Positions 1 to 7,775 of a stretch of 64,000 nucleotides of DNA are shown piece after piece (position 1 is the stretch's first letter; each line of letters begins with the position of its first letter). The notes under the pieces were generated by a model, which was not told the origin of the DNA, searched no databases, and saw nothing but the letters and a program-made list of their open reading frames with translations. The stretch comes from BD2-11 sp965221785. Its GTDB lineage: Bacteria; Gemmatimonadota; Gemmatimonadetes; Longimicrobiales; Gaopeijiaceae. Where the stretch lies: contig CBDCSR010000003.1 in NCBI GenBank assembly GCA_965221785.1, forward strand, positions 1,054,001 through 1,118,000. The letters run 5' to 3'. Made by a program: the position numbers and the translations under genes.

Positions 1-492
1 ACGGGGGCTGTCGTGGGACAGAATCTGGGAGCGGGACACCCGGAACGGGCCGTCAAGGGGGTGCGGGTCGCTTCGCGCATCGGCCTGGGGGTCGCCATCG
101 CGGTGGGAGCCATGTTCCTGCTCGTTCCCGAGGCCCTGCTCTCGATCTTCGGCATGGAAGATCCCAGGGTCGCCGGCCTGGGGGTCCAGCTGCTGGCCTT
201 CCTGAGCATCTCGGGACTCTTCGTCACCGTTGCCCTCACATACACCGGCGGACTGCAGGGGAGCGGCGACACGCGCAGCCCGCTCTTCATCTCCATCATC
301 TCCCAGGTGGTGATTCCGCTCGGTCTGTTGGCGATCCTGCAGCAGATGCGCGGGCTTGAGCCCACCGACGTCTGGACGGCGATTCTGCTGGGACACGCGG
401 CCCGCTGCATCCTGAGCGTGGCGCGCTACCGGCAGGGAAAGTGGCGCGACATCCGAGTCGACATCGAGCCCTCTCCGGCGGGCCGGCGTTAG
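1..492 (+). CDS. MATE family efflux transporter, C-terminal part (5' end outside window)
   Basis: This is the last third of a multidrug and toxin extrusion (MATE) type inner-membrane antiporter, which normally has 12 helices and about 450 residues. The frame is open from base 1, so the gene begins upstream of the window. Visible family features are the GQNLGAG segment followed by R-A-V-K, which is typical of the start of the second MATE half, several hydrophobic helices, and the GxLQGSGDTR motif that precedes the last helices. The C-terminus ends in a short basic tail. The substrate cannot be told from this fragment. Confidence in the family is high. Confidence 0.85.
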   Translation, partial: TGAVVGQNLGAGHPERAVKGVRVASRIGLGVAIAVGAMFLLVPEALLSIFGMEDPRVAGLGVQLLAFLSISGLFVTVALTYTGGLQGSGDTRSPLFISIISQVVIPLGLLAILQQMRGLEPTDVWTAILLGHAARCILSVARYRQGKWRDIRVDIEPSPAGRR

Positions 493-649
493 CGCGGACG
501 TCGACCGTCGGCCGGCGCTCCGCTGTTCGCGTGAGCCACGTCCGGGCGTCAGGCGTGCAGGGGTCCCGGGGGTCCGGTCCGGTTCGGAACGCGCCGAATC
601 GCTGCAGGGTACTATCCGTTTGGAACACTTCTCCCCGACAGGCTCGCGC

Positions 650-1942
650 ATGACTTCCCGCCCGCCGGTCCGACCGGCATCCGCCACCACACATCCGGGA
701 CGCTCGGTTGCGGCGCGGCGCGCGCTCGCGAGATGTGCCTTCTCCGTTTCGACGGCGGCCCTGCTGTGCGTACTGACGCTGGTGTCAGCGACCGCGGCCG
801 CCGCCCAGGAAACCGGGACCCTGACGGGACGGGTGCTCGAGCAGGACAATTCCCAACCCGTCGCCGATGTCGTCGTGCGCCTGCACGACCTCGGCGTTTC
901 CACCGTGACCGACGCTGACGGAATGTTCCGTTTCACGGATGTGCCCGAGGGGGCGCACATCCTGGTGGTGGAGCATCTGGCCTATGGCGACCAGTCGCGC
1001 GAAATCGCGGTGAATCCGGGCGAGGATCTTCGCCTCGACGTGCGCCTGTCGCCGCGAACCATCGAACTCGAGCCCCTCGTTGTGGAGGCGGTCACGGAGT
1101 TGGAGCGGAGGAGGATTTCCACCGGCCACTCCATCAACGAAGTCGGGCCGGCGCAGCTCAGCGAGGCCGCCCGCCGCGGACTCGCTCTGTCCGATGTGCT
1201 CGCGCAGCACCTGCCGGGCCTCCGGGTACGCTCCGGGAGAACCGGCTCGTGCGTCGAATACCGCTCCACGTCGGCGCAAGGTGGGTGCAACGACGTGTCG
1301 ATCTACGTCGATGGAGTCCGCTCGGCCGTGCCTTCTCTGCTTTACTTCTCGATGCCGCTCGACGACATCGCGCGTGTAGAGTTGCTGTCGCCCCTGCAGG
1401 CGTCCACCCGGTTCGGCATGGCCGCGGGCGGGGGCGCCCTCCTGGTGGAGACCAAGACGGGGCCGCAGCGCCGACGCGAGGCGGCCAGTGAGGACCTGGT
1501 GAACGGCTTCGACTGGTCTCTGGAGGAGGAGCGCTACGGATGGGAGCGGGTCTTCGCCAGCTCCTTCGTGGGAAACGCGGTCGGCCTGGCGGTCGGGCTC
1601 GGTCTGGCCAACCGCTGCCTCGACATCGATACCGGTATCGGAGGCCTGCGCCCGCGCTGTCCGAGCGTCCTGACGACGAGCACGGGTATCCTGGCGCTGG
1701 CCCTGCCCAGCGCCGCCGGCGGTTTTTCCGCGGGGTGGGCCGGGCAGACCAGCCGCTCCCGGGGACGGTTCCTCCCCGCCGCGCTCGGCAGTGCGATGGC
1801 GGCGACGGCCGGCTACCTCCTCCTGATCGAGGGCAAGAGCAATGAGTCCCGCCCCGCGCAGACGGCGGGGATCGTCCTGCTTACGGTGGGCACGCCGCTC
1901 ATGACTACCGTCGCCGACCGGATCTTCCGCGTTCTGCGCTGA
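650..1942 (+). CDS. Secreted carboxypeptidase-regulatory/TonB plug protein without a beta-barrel, hydrophobic C-terminus
   Basis: A 430-residue exported protein. I chose the ATG at 650 rather than the TTG at 620 because it leaves a compact basic N-region before the hydrophobic segment ending in AAAAQ. After the signal comes a CarboxypepD_reg-like beta sandwich (TGTLTGRVLE to the SPRTIELEP stretch). A TonB-plug-like domain follows, with LSDVLAQHLPGL, IYVDGVRSAVP, ARVELL and the closing GGGALLVETK. A true receptor would continue into a 22-strand barrel of about 600 residues. Here only about 150 residues follow, with four hydrophobic stretches (for example VGNAVGLAVGLGLANRC and the segment near LLTVGTPLMTTVADR). 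Two cysteines flank the insert before YVDG. It may be an envelope adaptor or decoy of plug domains. The function is unknown. Confidence 0.7.
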   Translation: MTSRPPVRPASATTHPGRSVAARRALARCAFSVSTAALLCVLTLVSATAAAAQETGTLTGRVLEQDNSQPVADVVVRLHDLGVSTVTDADGMFRFTDVPEGAHILVVEHLAYGDQSREIAVNPGEDLRLDVRLSPRTIELEPLVVEAVTELERRRISTGHSINEVGPAQLSEAARRGLALSDVLAQHLPGLRVRSGRTGSCVEYRSTSAQGGCNDVSIYVDGVRSAVPSLLYFSMPLDDIARVELLSPLQASTRFGMAAGGGALLVETKTGPQRRREAASEDLVNGFDWSLEEERYGWERVFASSFVGNAVGLAVGLGLANRCLDIDTGIGGLRPRCPSVLTTSTGILALALPSAAGGFSAGWAGQTSRSRGRFLPAALGSAMAATAGYLLLIEGKSNESRPAQTAGIVLLTVGTPLMTTVADRIFRVLR

Positions 1943-1974
1943 AGCCCGACCCGCGGGTCAGCGGCTTCAGCGCA
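1935..1974. terminator. Hairpin between convergent genes
   Basis: A perfect 12-bp inverted repeat (1935-1946 with 1963-1974) contains the stop codon of the plug protein. It encloses a second perfect palindrome at 48-59 of the same block (1948-1959). It lies exactly between the convergent plug and metalloprotease genes. There is no U-tract, so it may act as a folded 3' end rather than a classic intrinsic terminator. Confidence 0.5.
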
Positions 1975-2004
1975 GTCCACGCCCTCAGCGCGGCAGGCTG
2001 ACGC

Positions 2005-4629
2005 TCACCACTGTTCGTAAGCGCAAAACGGCACCAGCTTGTCCAGCCAGGTGAGGTCCGCAAGGCCCGCCTGAGCCGTTAGCTGGCCGCCCAGTCCGGT
2101 CCCGAATCCGATCCAGTCCATGGGCGCGGTGCCGATGGGTGCTCCGGGGGGCGCGTTCGGCGTCACCGCCGGCGCCCAGGGCTCGTGGGGCCGCTCCTCG
2201 AAGCGCTGGATGTCCCGGGCGAGCAGAGCGAAGTGGGCGGCGTTGTGGTCGTCGCCCATCGACCGGTCGTCGGCTGCCGCCTTCAGCCATCCCAGGTGCT
2301 GCGCTGCAACGGCTCTCACCTGCGGCATGGCGGCTTCGCCGGCCAAGTTCATCAGCCCGTCCACGACCACCCGCCCGATGGCGCGCCGCACCTCCGCCTC
2401 GTAGGGCGAGTCCGCCGGGTCGGGGTCGCCAACGGCGGTGAGGGTGGCGATCACGTCGCCCAGTCCAGGCAGCGACCCGTCAAGCGCGTTCTGTTCCAGC
2501 AGGCGCGCCGCCCGGCTCGGCTCCAGCACTTCACCGACCACGTGGGCGGTCGCCACTACCGCCGGCGAGACCGCGTCGAACATCAACCCGGTGTAGCGAG
2601 GGAAGAGTTCACGCGTGCGGCCGTAGCCGGCCGGCCGGGGCGGCAACTGGTCCAGCACCTTGCCCGGAATGGTCAGCTCCGCGGGCTGCAGCGACCGCAC
2701 CAGCGCGTCGAGCGCCCGCTTCTGCTCACTGGCCGACGCCGGCCGCACCGGCTCCAGCCCGTCGCCCCGGGTGGCGTAGGTGTAGTGCAGCCCGCCCAGC
2801 ACCGAGGCGGCGGCCGCTACCTGGTAACGGTGGTGCATGTAGAGGGGCACCAGCACCTCCTCCATCTGCGCCATCGGCGTCCCCGGACGAATCACGCGCT
2901 CGCCGAAGCGATCCATGGCCGCGCGCCGCACGTCGAGCATTCGGTCAAGCTCGGCCCCGGCGTCCGTCCCGTTGGACCACTGGTCGACCCGCGCATGCGC
3001 GGAGACGTCCTGGTTGGTGAAGTAGCGGATGTCCTCCTCCCACGCCTCGTCCAGAATCCGGTCCAGCTCCGCTGCTTCGTCGGCTCCCGGCGGGAAGACC
3101 GAGTACCCGTACCGGATCGTGACCTTGTCCCACTCGCCGATGTCGGCGTCGTACACCTCGGAGTAGTCGAACTCGCTGCCGTCCCAGGTGATCAGCGGGT
3201 GGGGATAGTCCATCACCGAGATGCGCCCGACGTCGCTGTCGTAGTAGTTGTGCCCCAGCCCCAGCGTGTGCCCCACCTCGTGCGCCGAGAGCTGGCGGAT
3301 GCGCGCCAGCGCCCACTCCGAGATGTCGCTCACCTCCTCGTCGCCGTTCTCGTAGGGCGCCAGCAACCCCTCGGCGATCATGTAGTCCTGGCGCACCCGC
3401 AGCGACCCCAGCGTCACGTTCCCCTTGAGAATCTCTCCGGTGCGCGGATCGGTGACCGATCCGCCCGTGCTCCAGCCCCGCGTCGACCTGTGCACCCAGT
3501 TGATGACGTTGTAGCGCACGTCGTGGCTGCTCACGTCCTCGGGCCGGATCTCGACCCGGAAGGCGTCAATGAAGCCGGCCGCCTCGAAGGCCTGGTTCCA
3601 CCACCTGGCCCCGTCCAGCAGCGCAGAGCGGACCGGCTCCGGGGTCCCGGGATCGAGGTAGTAGACGAGGGGCTCGACGGGCTCGCTCATGGCTGCGTTC
3701 GGATCCCGCTTCTCAAGGCGATGCCGTCGGATGAAGCGCTGGGTCATGGGTTCGTCCAGCGCGGCGGAATAGTCCTGGAAGGACATGCCGCCGTAGCCGG
3801 AGCGGGAGTCGTGCGCGCGCGGCGTGTACTCGCCCAGCTCGGGCAACTGGATGAAGGAGTGGTGCATGCGCACCGTGGCCGCGCCCGCGTTGGCCGCGAC
3901 ATTGCCGACGCCCTCGAAGGCGCCTCCTCCACCCCCGCCGAAACGTCCGCCGGCCATTCCCCCGTCCTGGCGCACGAAGGTCAGCGACGCCTCCATCTCG
4001 GTGTTCTCGGGGAAGTTCATGACCATGGGCAGGTACACGGAGCTGCGGCTCTGGTCGAGGCGGTATGTGCCCGGGCGCAGGCGGCCCGCGAAACCGGCGA
4101 TGTCCTGCATCAGGAAGGGCGTGAAGTCGATGAGCACGCGCTCCCCGGTCTCGGCCGCCGCGTCGAATCCCCACAGCGTAGAGGGCGCGAACGCGTCCTC
4201 CACCGCCTTCCGCTCCGCCGCATTGTCGCTGGACGCGCGGAAGCGATAGTTGGGCTGGGTCATCAGGACCCTCGGGCCCACGCGGTGAAAGCGCACCACG
4301 CGAGAGCCGGCCAGCTGGCCCCGGTCGATACCGATGTCGTTGGACCCGAGCCCGGCCCCGATGCCCGAGGCGTGCAGCACGTCGGTGTCCCACTGCGCGA
4401 TCTCGAGCCAGATCCTGCCACCGGCGTCGTCCCAGTACATGGGCAGGAAGCCGTCCATCAGCTCCATGGAAGCGGTTCTGTCTTCGATGGTGGGCAGGGC
4501 ATCGTCGCCCTGGCGGTTCTGCGCCGCAACGGCACTTGTGGTGAGAGCCGTCGTGGCCAGCGCCAGCATGAATACCCCTGCCAGCCTGGTCGTCATCGCC
4601 GTCTTCGGCGTGGTGGTCGCGTGTCTCAT
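2005..4629 (-). CDS. Secreted zinc metalloprotease, DUF5117/DUF4953 type
   Basis: An 874-residue exported metallopeptidase. The catalytic motif SAHEVGHTLGLGHN (HExxHxxGxxH, near residue 446) is the metzincin-like zinc site of the DUF4953 domain. The N-terminal half (AEWDT-like IWLEIAQWDTDVLHASGIGAG and FHRVGPRVLM) matches the DUF5118/DUF5117 region. The stretch SVMDYPHPLI after the active site corresponds to the Met-turn. I prefer the ATG at 4629 because AGGAG lies seven bases upstream; an in-frame ATG at 4644 is possible. The signal peptide ends near AVAAQ. It lies downstream of the aminotransferase on the same strand with a 90-base gap. It is probably periplasmic or extracellular protein degradation; the substrate is unknown. 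Confidence 0.88.
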   Translation of the reverse strand: MRHATTTPKTAMTTRLAGVFMLALATTALTTSAVAAQNRQGDDALPTIEDRTASMELMDGFLPMYWDDAGGRIWLEIAQWDTDVLHASGIGAGLGSNDIGIDRGQLAGSRVVRFHRVGPRVLMTQPNYRFRASSDNAAERKAVEDAFAPSTLWGFDAAAETGERVLIDFTPFLMQDIAGFAGRLRPGTYRLDQSRSSVYLPMVMNFPENTEMEASLTFVRQDGGMAGGRFGGGGGGAFEGVGNVAANAGAATVRMHHSFIQLPELGEYTPRAHDSRSGYGGMSFQDYSAALDEPMTQRFIRRHRLEKRDPNAAMSEPVEPLVYYLDPGTPEPVRSALLDGARWWNQAFEAAGFIDAFRVEIRPEDVSSHDVRYNVINWVHRSTRGWSTGGSVTDPRTGEILKGNVTLGSLRVRQDYMIAEGLLAPYENGDEEVSDISEWALARIRQLSAHEVGHTLGLGHNYYDSDVGRISVMDYPHPLITWDGSEFDYSEVYDADIGEWDKVTIRYGYSVFPPGADEAAELDRILDEAWEEDIRYFTNQDVSAHARVDQWSNGTDAGAELDRMLDVRRAAMDRFGERVIRPGTPMAQMEEVLVPLYMHHRYQVAAAASVLGGLHYTYATRGDGLEPVRPASASEQKRALDALVRSLQPAELTIPGKVLDQLPPRPAGYGRTRELFPRYTGLMFDAVSPAVVATAHVVGEVLEPSRAARLLEQNALDGSLPGLGDVIATLTAVGDPDPADSPYEAEVRRAIGRVVVDGLMNLAGEAAMPQVRAVAAQHLGWLKAAADDRSMGDDHNAAHFALLARDIQRFEERPHEPWAPAVTPNAPPGAPIGTAPMDWIGFGTGLGGQLTAQAGLADLTWLDKLVPFCAYEQW

Positions 4630-4719
4630 CCCTGATCTCCTCATGGTGCGGTCGTCCCCAGGGCTCGTTCTCCCTGCGATACTCCCCTTTGCTGCGCTGT
4701 GCGTCTTCTTGTCCAGGAG

Positions 4720-5871
4720 CTAACCGACGTTCGCGGTGAGCAGCGCGCCCACCGCCTCCGCCACCCGTCTCATCTCTTCATGGGTGTTGTACAGATGCGG
4801 CGCCACCCGAATGCGCGCCCGCCGGAGCGACGCCACCACGCCGGCTCGTTCGAGTCCCGCGAGCAGCGTTTCGTTGTCGAGATCGGGGTGGCGGAACGTC
4901 AGAATGTGGCGCCGGCTTACGGCCTCGGGCGTGGTGACGCAGCCGAGCCGCTCCAGACGCTCTCCGAGATCGGCCACCAGCGCGCACACATGACTGGCGA
5001 TGGCGGGGATCCCGGCTTCCTCGAGCAGCTCGAGTGCGGCTCCGAAGCCGGCGATGAGCGGATACGCGAGGCTTCCCTCCTCGTAGCGCCCCGCGTGGTC
5101 CAGAAGCTCGAAGTGGACCCTGTCGAAGTTGAAGGCGTCGGTCGTGCTGCGCCAGCCGAGCAGCGGTGGATGAATGCGCCCGACCACCGAGCGATCCACG
5201 AACACCGCGCCGATGCCCATCATGCCGAGCATCCACTTGTGGCTGTCCGCGGACAGGAAGTGGACCCCTGCCTCTTTCACGTCGACAGGCAGGGCGCCCA
5301 CCGTCTGGATGCCGTCGACGCAGAGGATCACCCCGCGTTCCCGGCACAGCCGCCCCAGCCCGGCCAGATCCGTGACTGCGCCGCTGGCGTACTGCGCCGA
5401 GCTGACCGCCAATGCACGCGTGTGGGGACCGAGCGCCCGCTCCGCCGCCTCAACCGTCACCGTCCCGTCGCCATCCACGGGGACCACGTCGAGCGCCGCA
5501 ATCCCCCGTCGGTCGAGGTCCATCCACGGGTAGACGTTCGAGGGGTACTCAACCGATGCCGCCGCCGCGACCCGGTCCCCGGGCCGCCAGTCCAGTCCGG
5601 ACGCGAGCAGCGACAACCCGTGCGAGGTGTTGCGCACGAAGGCGACCTCATCCGCCGCGCACCCGATCAGGCGCGCGAACCGTTCCCGGCAGTCCTGCGC
5701 CACCGACTCCCAGGCGTCGAAGTCGGGCCGGCCCTCGCGCGCGGTCGAGTCCATGAAGCGGTGCACCGCCCGCACCACGCGCGTCGAGGTGGGCGCCACG
5801 CCCGCGTGATTCAGAAAGATGTGGGTGCGGGAGACGGGAAACTCCTCGCGGAAGGACGCGAGAGATGTCAT
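4720..5871 (-). CDS. Aminotransferase class V (PLP enzyme)
   Basis: A 383-residue fold-type I PLP enzyme of the class V family (cysteine desulfurase/isopenicillin-N-epimerase-like). The N-terminus IFLNHAGVAPTS is the typical substrate-binding start. The cofactor aspartate lies in CVDGIQTVG, and the Schiff-base lysine in SADSHKWMLG (about residue 212). No conserved active cysteine loop of IscS/SufS is visible, so sulfur transfer is not supported; epimerase, lyase or transaminase activity fits as well. Its ATG overlaps the stop of the upstream squalene/phytoene synthase by four bases (ATGA), so the two are translationally coupled. A paralogue lies at the other end of the window (63495-64000). 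Confidence 0.85.
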   Translation of the reverse strand: MTSLASFREEFPVSRTHIFLNHAGVAPTSTRVVRAVHRFMDSTAREGRPDFDAWESVAQDCRERFARLIGCAADEVAFVRNTSHGLSLLASGLDWRPGDRVAAAASVEYPSNVYPWMDLDRRGIAALDVVPVDGDGTVTVEAAERALGPHTRALAVSSAQYASGAVTDLAGLGRLCRERGVILCVDGIQTVGALPVDVKEAGVHFLSADSHKWMLGMMGIGAVFVDRSVVGRIHPPLLGWRSTTDAFNFDRVHFELLDHAGRYEEGSLAYPLIAGFGAALELLEEAGIPAIASHVCALVADLGERLERLGCVTTPEAVSRRHILTFRHPDLDNETLLAGLERAGVVASLRRARIRVAPHLYNTHEEMRRVAEAVGALLTANVG

Positions 5872-6917
5872 GGGCTCGAGCTCTGCGGCGGGGCCGGTGG
5901 GGTTCGCTGCGCCGCGGCCCGGCGGGTGGATTCATCGTCTTGTGCGGGCGGGGAAGACGCCAGCCGCCCGCTGTAGCGTTCGATCCAGCCATTCGAGAAA
6001 CCCAGCACCACGGCCCGGCGCGTGATGGCCTTCACCTCGCGCCGCGTCATCTTGGTTTCCCGCCTGAGAACATCCGGATTGGCCCTGCTGATCGCCAGCG
6101 TGCGCACCGCGAAGAAGAGCGGGAGCAGGCAGAAGAGCCGTACCCGGTGGTAGCGCCTGGGGATCAGCCGGATGTAGGCCCGGGCCGCCGCGAGGTGCCC
6201 GTCGGCCTTCTCGACCAGCCGGGCCAGCACCGTCATGGCCGCGTCCTGGTTGTCCGGGTCGAAGAGTTCGCTCGGGTGGATGCGCGGATCGGGAACGAAT
6301 GCCGCCGGCACATACACCCACCCGCGATCCCGGTCTTCGTGCAGACCACGGATGACGTTCACCGTTTGCAGCGCCAGCCCGAACTCGCGCCCGAGCGACA
6401 TCATTCGCGCCCCCGCCTTCCTCGTTCCCGGAAGCCGTAGCGTAAACAACTCCGTGAGAAGATGACCCACCCGCCCGGCCACCTCGTGCATGTAGTCGTC
6501 GATATCCGCCTCGGTTTCGAAGCGGGACCCGCGCTCCGTCCAGCGCGCCATCCCGGCACTCGATTCGCCCACCCGCCGGATCAGAATTTCCTTTGCGTCC
6601 GGCGCGAGCCCGTCGAGTCCCTCAAGCACGCTCGTGGCGTGCCGGGCCACCAGCGCATCCGGAATGTCCTCCCGGGCTTCCCGCAGGCGTTCGATCAGCG
6701 GCTGTCGGTCGCCGACCCCTTCGAGAACGCGGCACCAGCTGTGCAGCAAGGCAACCTTCTCCTCCGCGCCGAGTTCCCGGTTGTCTTCCAGGTAGTCGGA
6801 AACCCGCAGCAGGAGGTAGGCGACGGTGACTTCCTCCCTCAGGGGTTCGGGAAGGATCCGGATGCCCACCGCGAAGGTGCGGCTGGAGGCGACGAGAAGT
6901 TCCTGGAGCGATGGCAT
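5868..6917 (-). CDS. Squalene/phytoene synthase family protein
   Basis: A 349-residue trans-isoprenyl diphosphate synthase (head-to-head type), soluble or membrane-associated. The first aspartate-rich motif is in YLLLRVSDYLEDN. The second is in LQTVNVIRGLHEDRDRGWVYVP, which more closely resembles squalene synthase (NxIRD..ED) than bacterial phytoene synthase, although the usual Asp after Arg is Gly here. The family condenses two farnesyl or geranylgeranyl diphosphates; the product cannot be fixed from the sequence. The C-terminal 30 residues are Ala/Pro-rich and probably disordered. It is the first gene of a coupled pair with the class V aminotransferase. No desaturase or hopanoid cyclase is nearby. 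Confidence 0.85.
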   Translation of the reverse strand: MPSLQELLVASSRTFAVGIRILPEPLREEVTVAYLLLRVSDYLEDNRELGAEEKVALLHSWCRVLEGVGDRQPLIERLREAREDIPDALVARHATSVLEGLDGLAPDAKEILIRRVGESSAGMARWTERGSRFETEADIDDYMHEVAGRVGHLLTELFTLRLPGTRKAGARMMSLGREFGLALQTVNVIRGLHEDRDRGWVYVPAAFVPDPRIHPSELFDPDNQDAAMTVLARLVEKADGHLAAARAYIRLIPRRYHRVRLFCLLPLFFAVRTLAISRANPDVLRRETKMTRREVKAITRRAVVLGFSNGWIERYSGRLASSPPAQDDESTRRAAAQRTPPAPPQSSSP

Positions 6918-6986
6918 GGTGGATTGTCGGGGCCCGGGTCCGGGCCGTCAACGCCGCGGTCGGCCGCGGCCCGTCTCGATAGATCG

Positions 6987-7015
6987 TTGCCGACCCGATG
7001 GTGAGAGGATTAACA
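6987..7015 (+). promoter_or_regulatory. Candidate sigma70-like promoter for the 7042 lipoprotein
   Basis: TTGCCG (6987-6992) and TTAACA (7010-7015) are separated by 17 bases, placing a start site about 20 bases before the ATG at 7042. It sits in the divergent gap with the isoprenoid synthase gene. This is a pattern match only. Confidence 0.35.
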
Positions 7016-7041
7016 TTCGGAAACCTCTTCACTCGCTACCC

Positions 7042-7554
7042 ATGAAGCCGAAACGACTACTTCCGACGTTCGTCGCCGCCCTGGTGCTCTCCACGGCCAC
7101 GGGCTGCTTCAACTACGTGCCCACCGAGATCGGCGCGGTGCCACCGGGCGAATCCGTGCGGCTGTATCTGACCCGTGCAGGCGTGGACGCGGTCAACGAG
7201 GTCGGTAACGAGGAGGCGTTGAGCACCGTGTTTGAGCCCGTGCTCTCCGGCGAATTCGTGCGCCGGACCGACGCCGACCTCTACGTGCGCATTCCGACGG
7301 TCAGGCGGCAGGTCGGATTCCACACGGCCCAGTTGGGGCAGGACATCCGTGTTCCCGCGGGCGAGATCGTCCAGATCGAACGCCAGGAGTTCAGCAAGGC
7401 CAAGACCGGGCTGCTGGTGGGCGGCGCTGCCGCCGCCATCACCGGGCTCGTCGTCTTCATCCTCAACGACGCTCGCCAGCCCGATTCGGTCAACCCGCCC
7501 TTTGACCCGGTGGAGGACCGCCGCCGTGTCTTCACCCTCCGCTTTGGCCACTGA
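7042..7554 (+). CDS. Lipoprotein linked to SusC/SusD (paralogue of 54875-55384)
   Basis: A 170-residue predicted lipoprotein. I use the ATG at 7042 because it starts a lipoprotein signal ending in STATGC (Cys22). The mature protein begins CFNYVP and has a beta-rich region with IRVPAGEIVQIERQEFSKAK. It then has a glycine/alanine-rich hydrophobic segment (GLLVGGAAAAITGLVVFIL) and an acidic/basic tail. A similar lipoprotein beginning CFSYTT, also with a late hydrophobic stretch, sits directly upstream of the other SusC/SusD pair in this window. The repeated position suggests a role with the SusCD transporter, perhaps assembly or an accessory subunit. I do not recognise a named family. Confidence 0.7.
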   Translation: MKPKRLLPTFVAALVLSTATGCFNYVPTEIGAVPPGESVRLYLTRAGVDAVNEVGNEEALSTVFEPVLSGEFVRRTDADLYVRIPTVRRQVGFHTAQLGQDIRVPAGEIVQIERQEFSKAKTGLLVGGAAAAITGLVVFILNDARQPDSVNPPFDPVEDRRRVFTLRFGH

Positions 7555-7616
7555 CCAAATCCCGATCCCACATCCCGGCGGCCGGTCCATGCGCCCCGCG
7601 ACTCGCCCCTTGCGGC

Positions 7617-7646
7617 TTGACGGTCGGGGCTGTTGTCGCCTACTCT
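7617..7646 (+). promoter_or_regulatory. Candidate promoter of the first SusCD locus
   Basis: TTGACG (7617-7622) and TACTCT (7641-7646) are separated by 18 bases, about 130 bases upstream of the SusC ATG. The rest of the 7555-7775 gap holds an eight-codon ATG-to-TAG minicistron at 7681 and a GGAGG ribosome site before 7776. Confidence 0.4.
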
Positions 7647-7775
7647 GCTAGGTTGTAGCGAAAGGTCTGTGGGCCGTGCCATGAACGGTGTTGCCGCCCT
7701 GCGGTAGCCGGGGGCATCAGCATCCGCCCCAGGCAGGCTCGCCTAGACGGATGTCCCCTTCATTCGGAGGCTGTT

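Noticed and set aside
2185..4635. Long plus-strand open frame opposite the metalloprotease
   Set aside because: Compositional shadow of the high-GC gene on the other strand; His/Arg-rich translation with no domain, while the minus strand has a clear HExxH protease.
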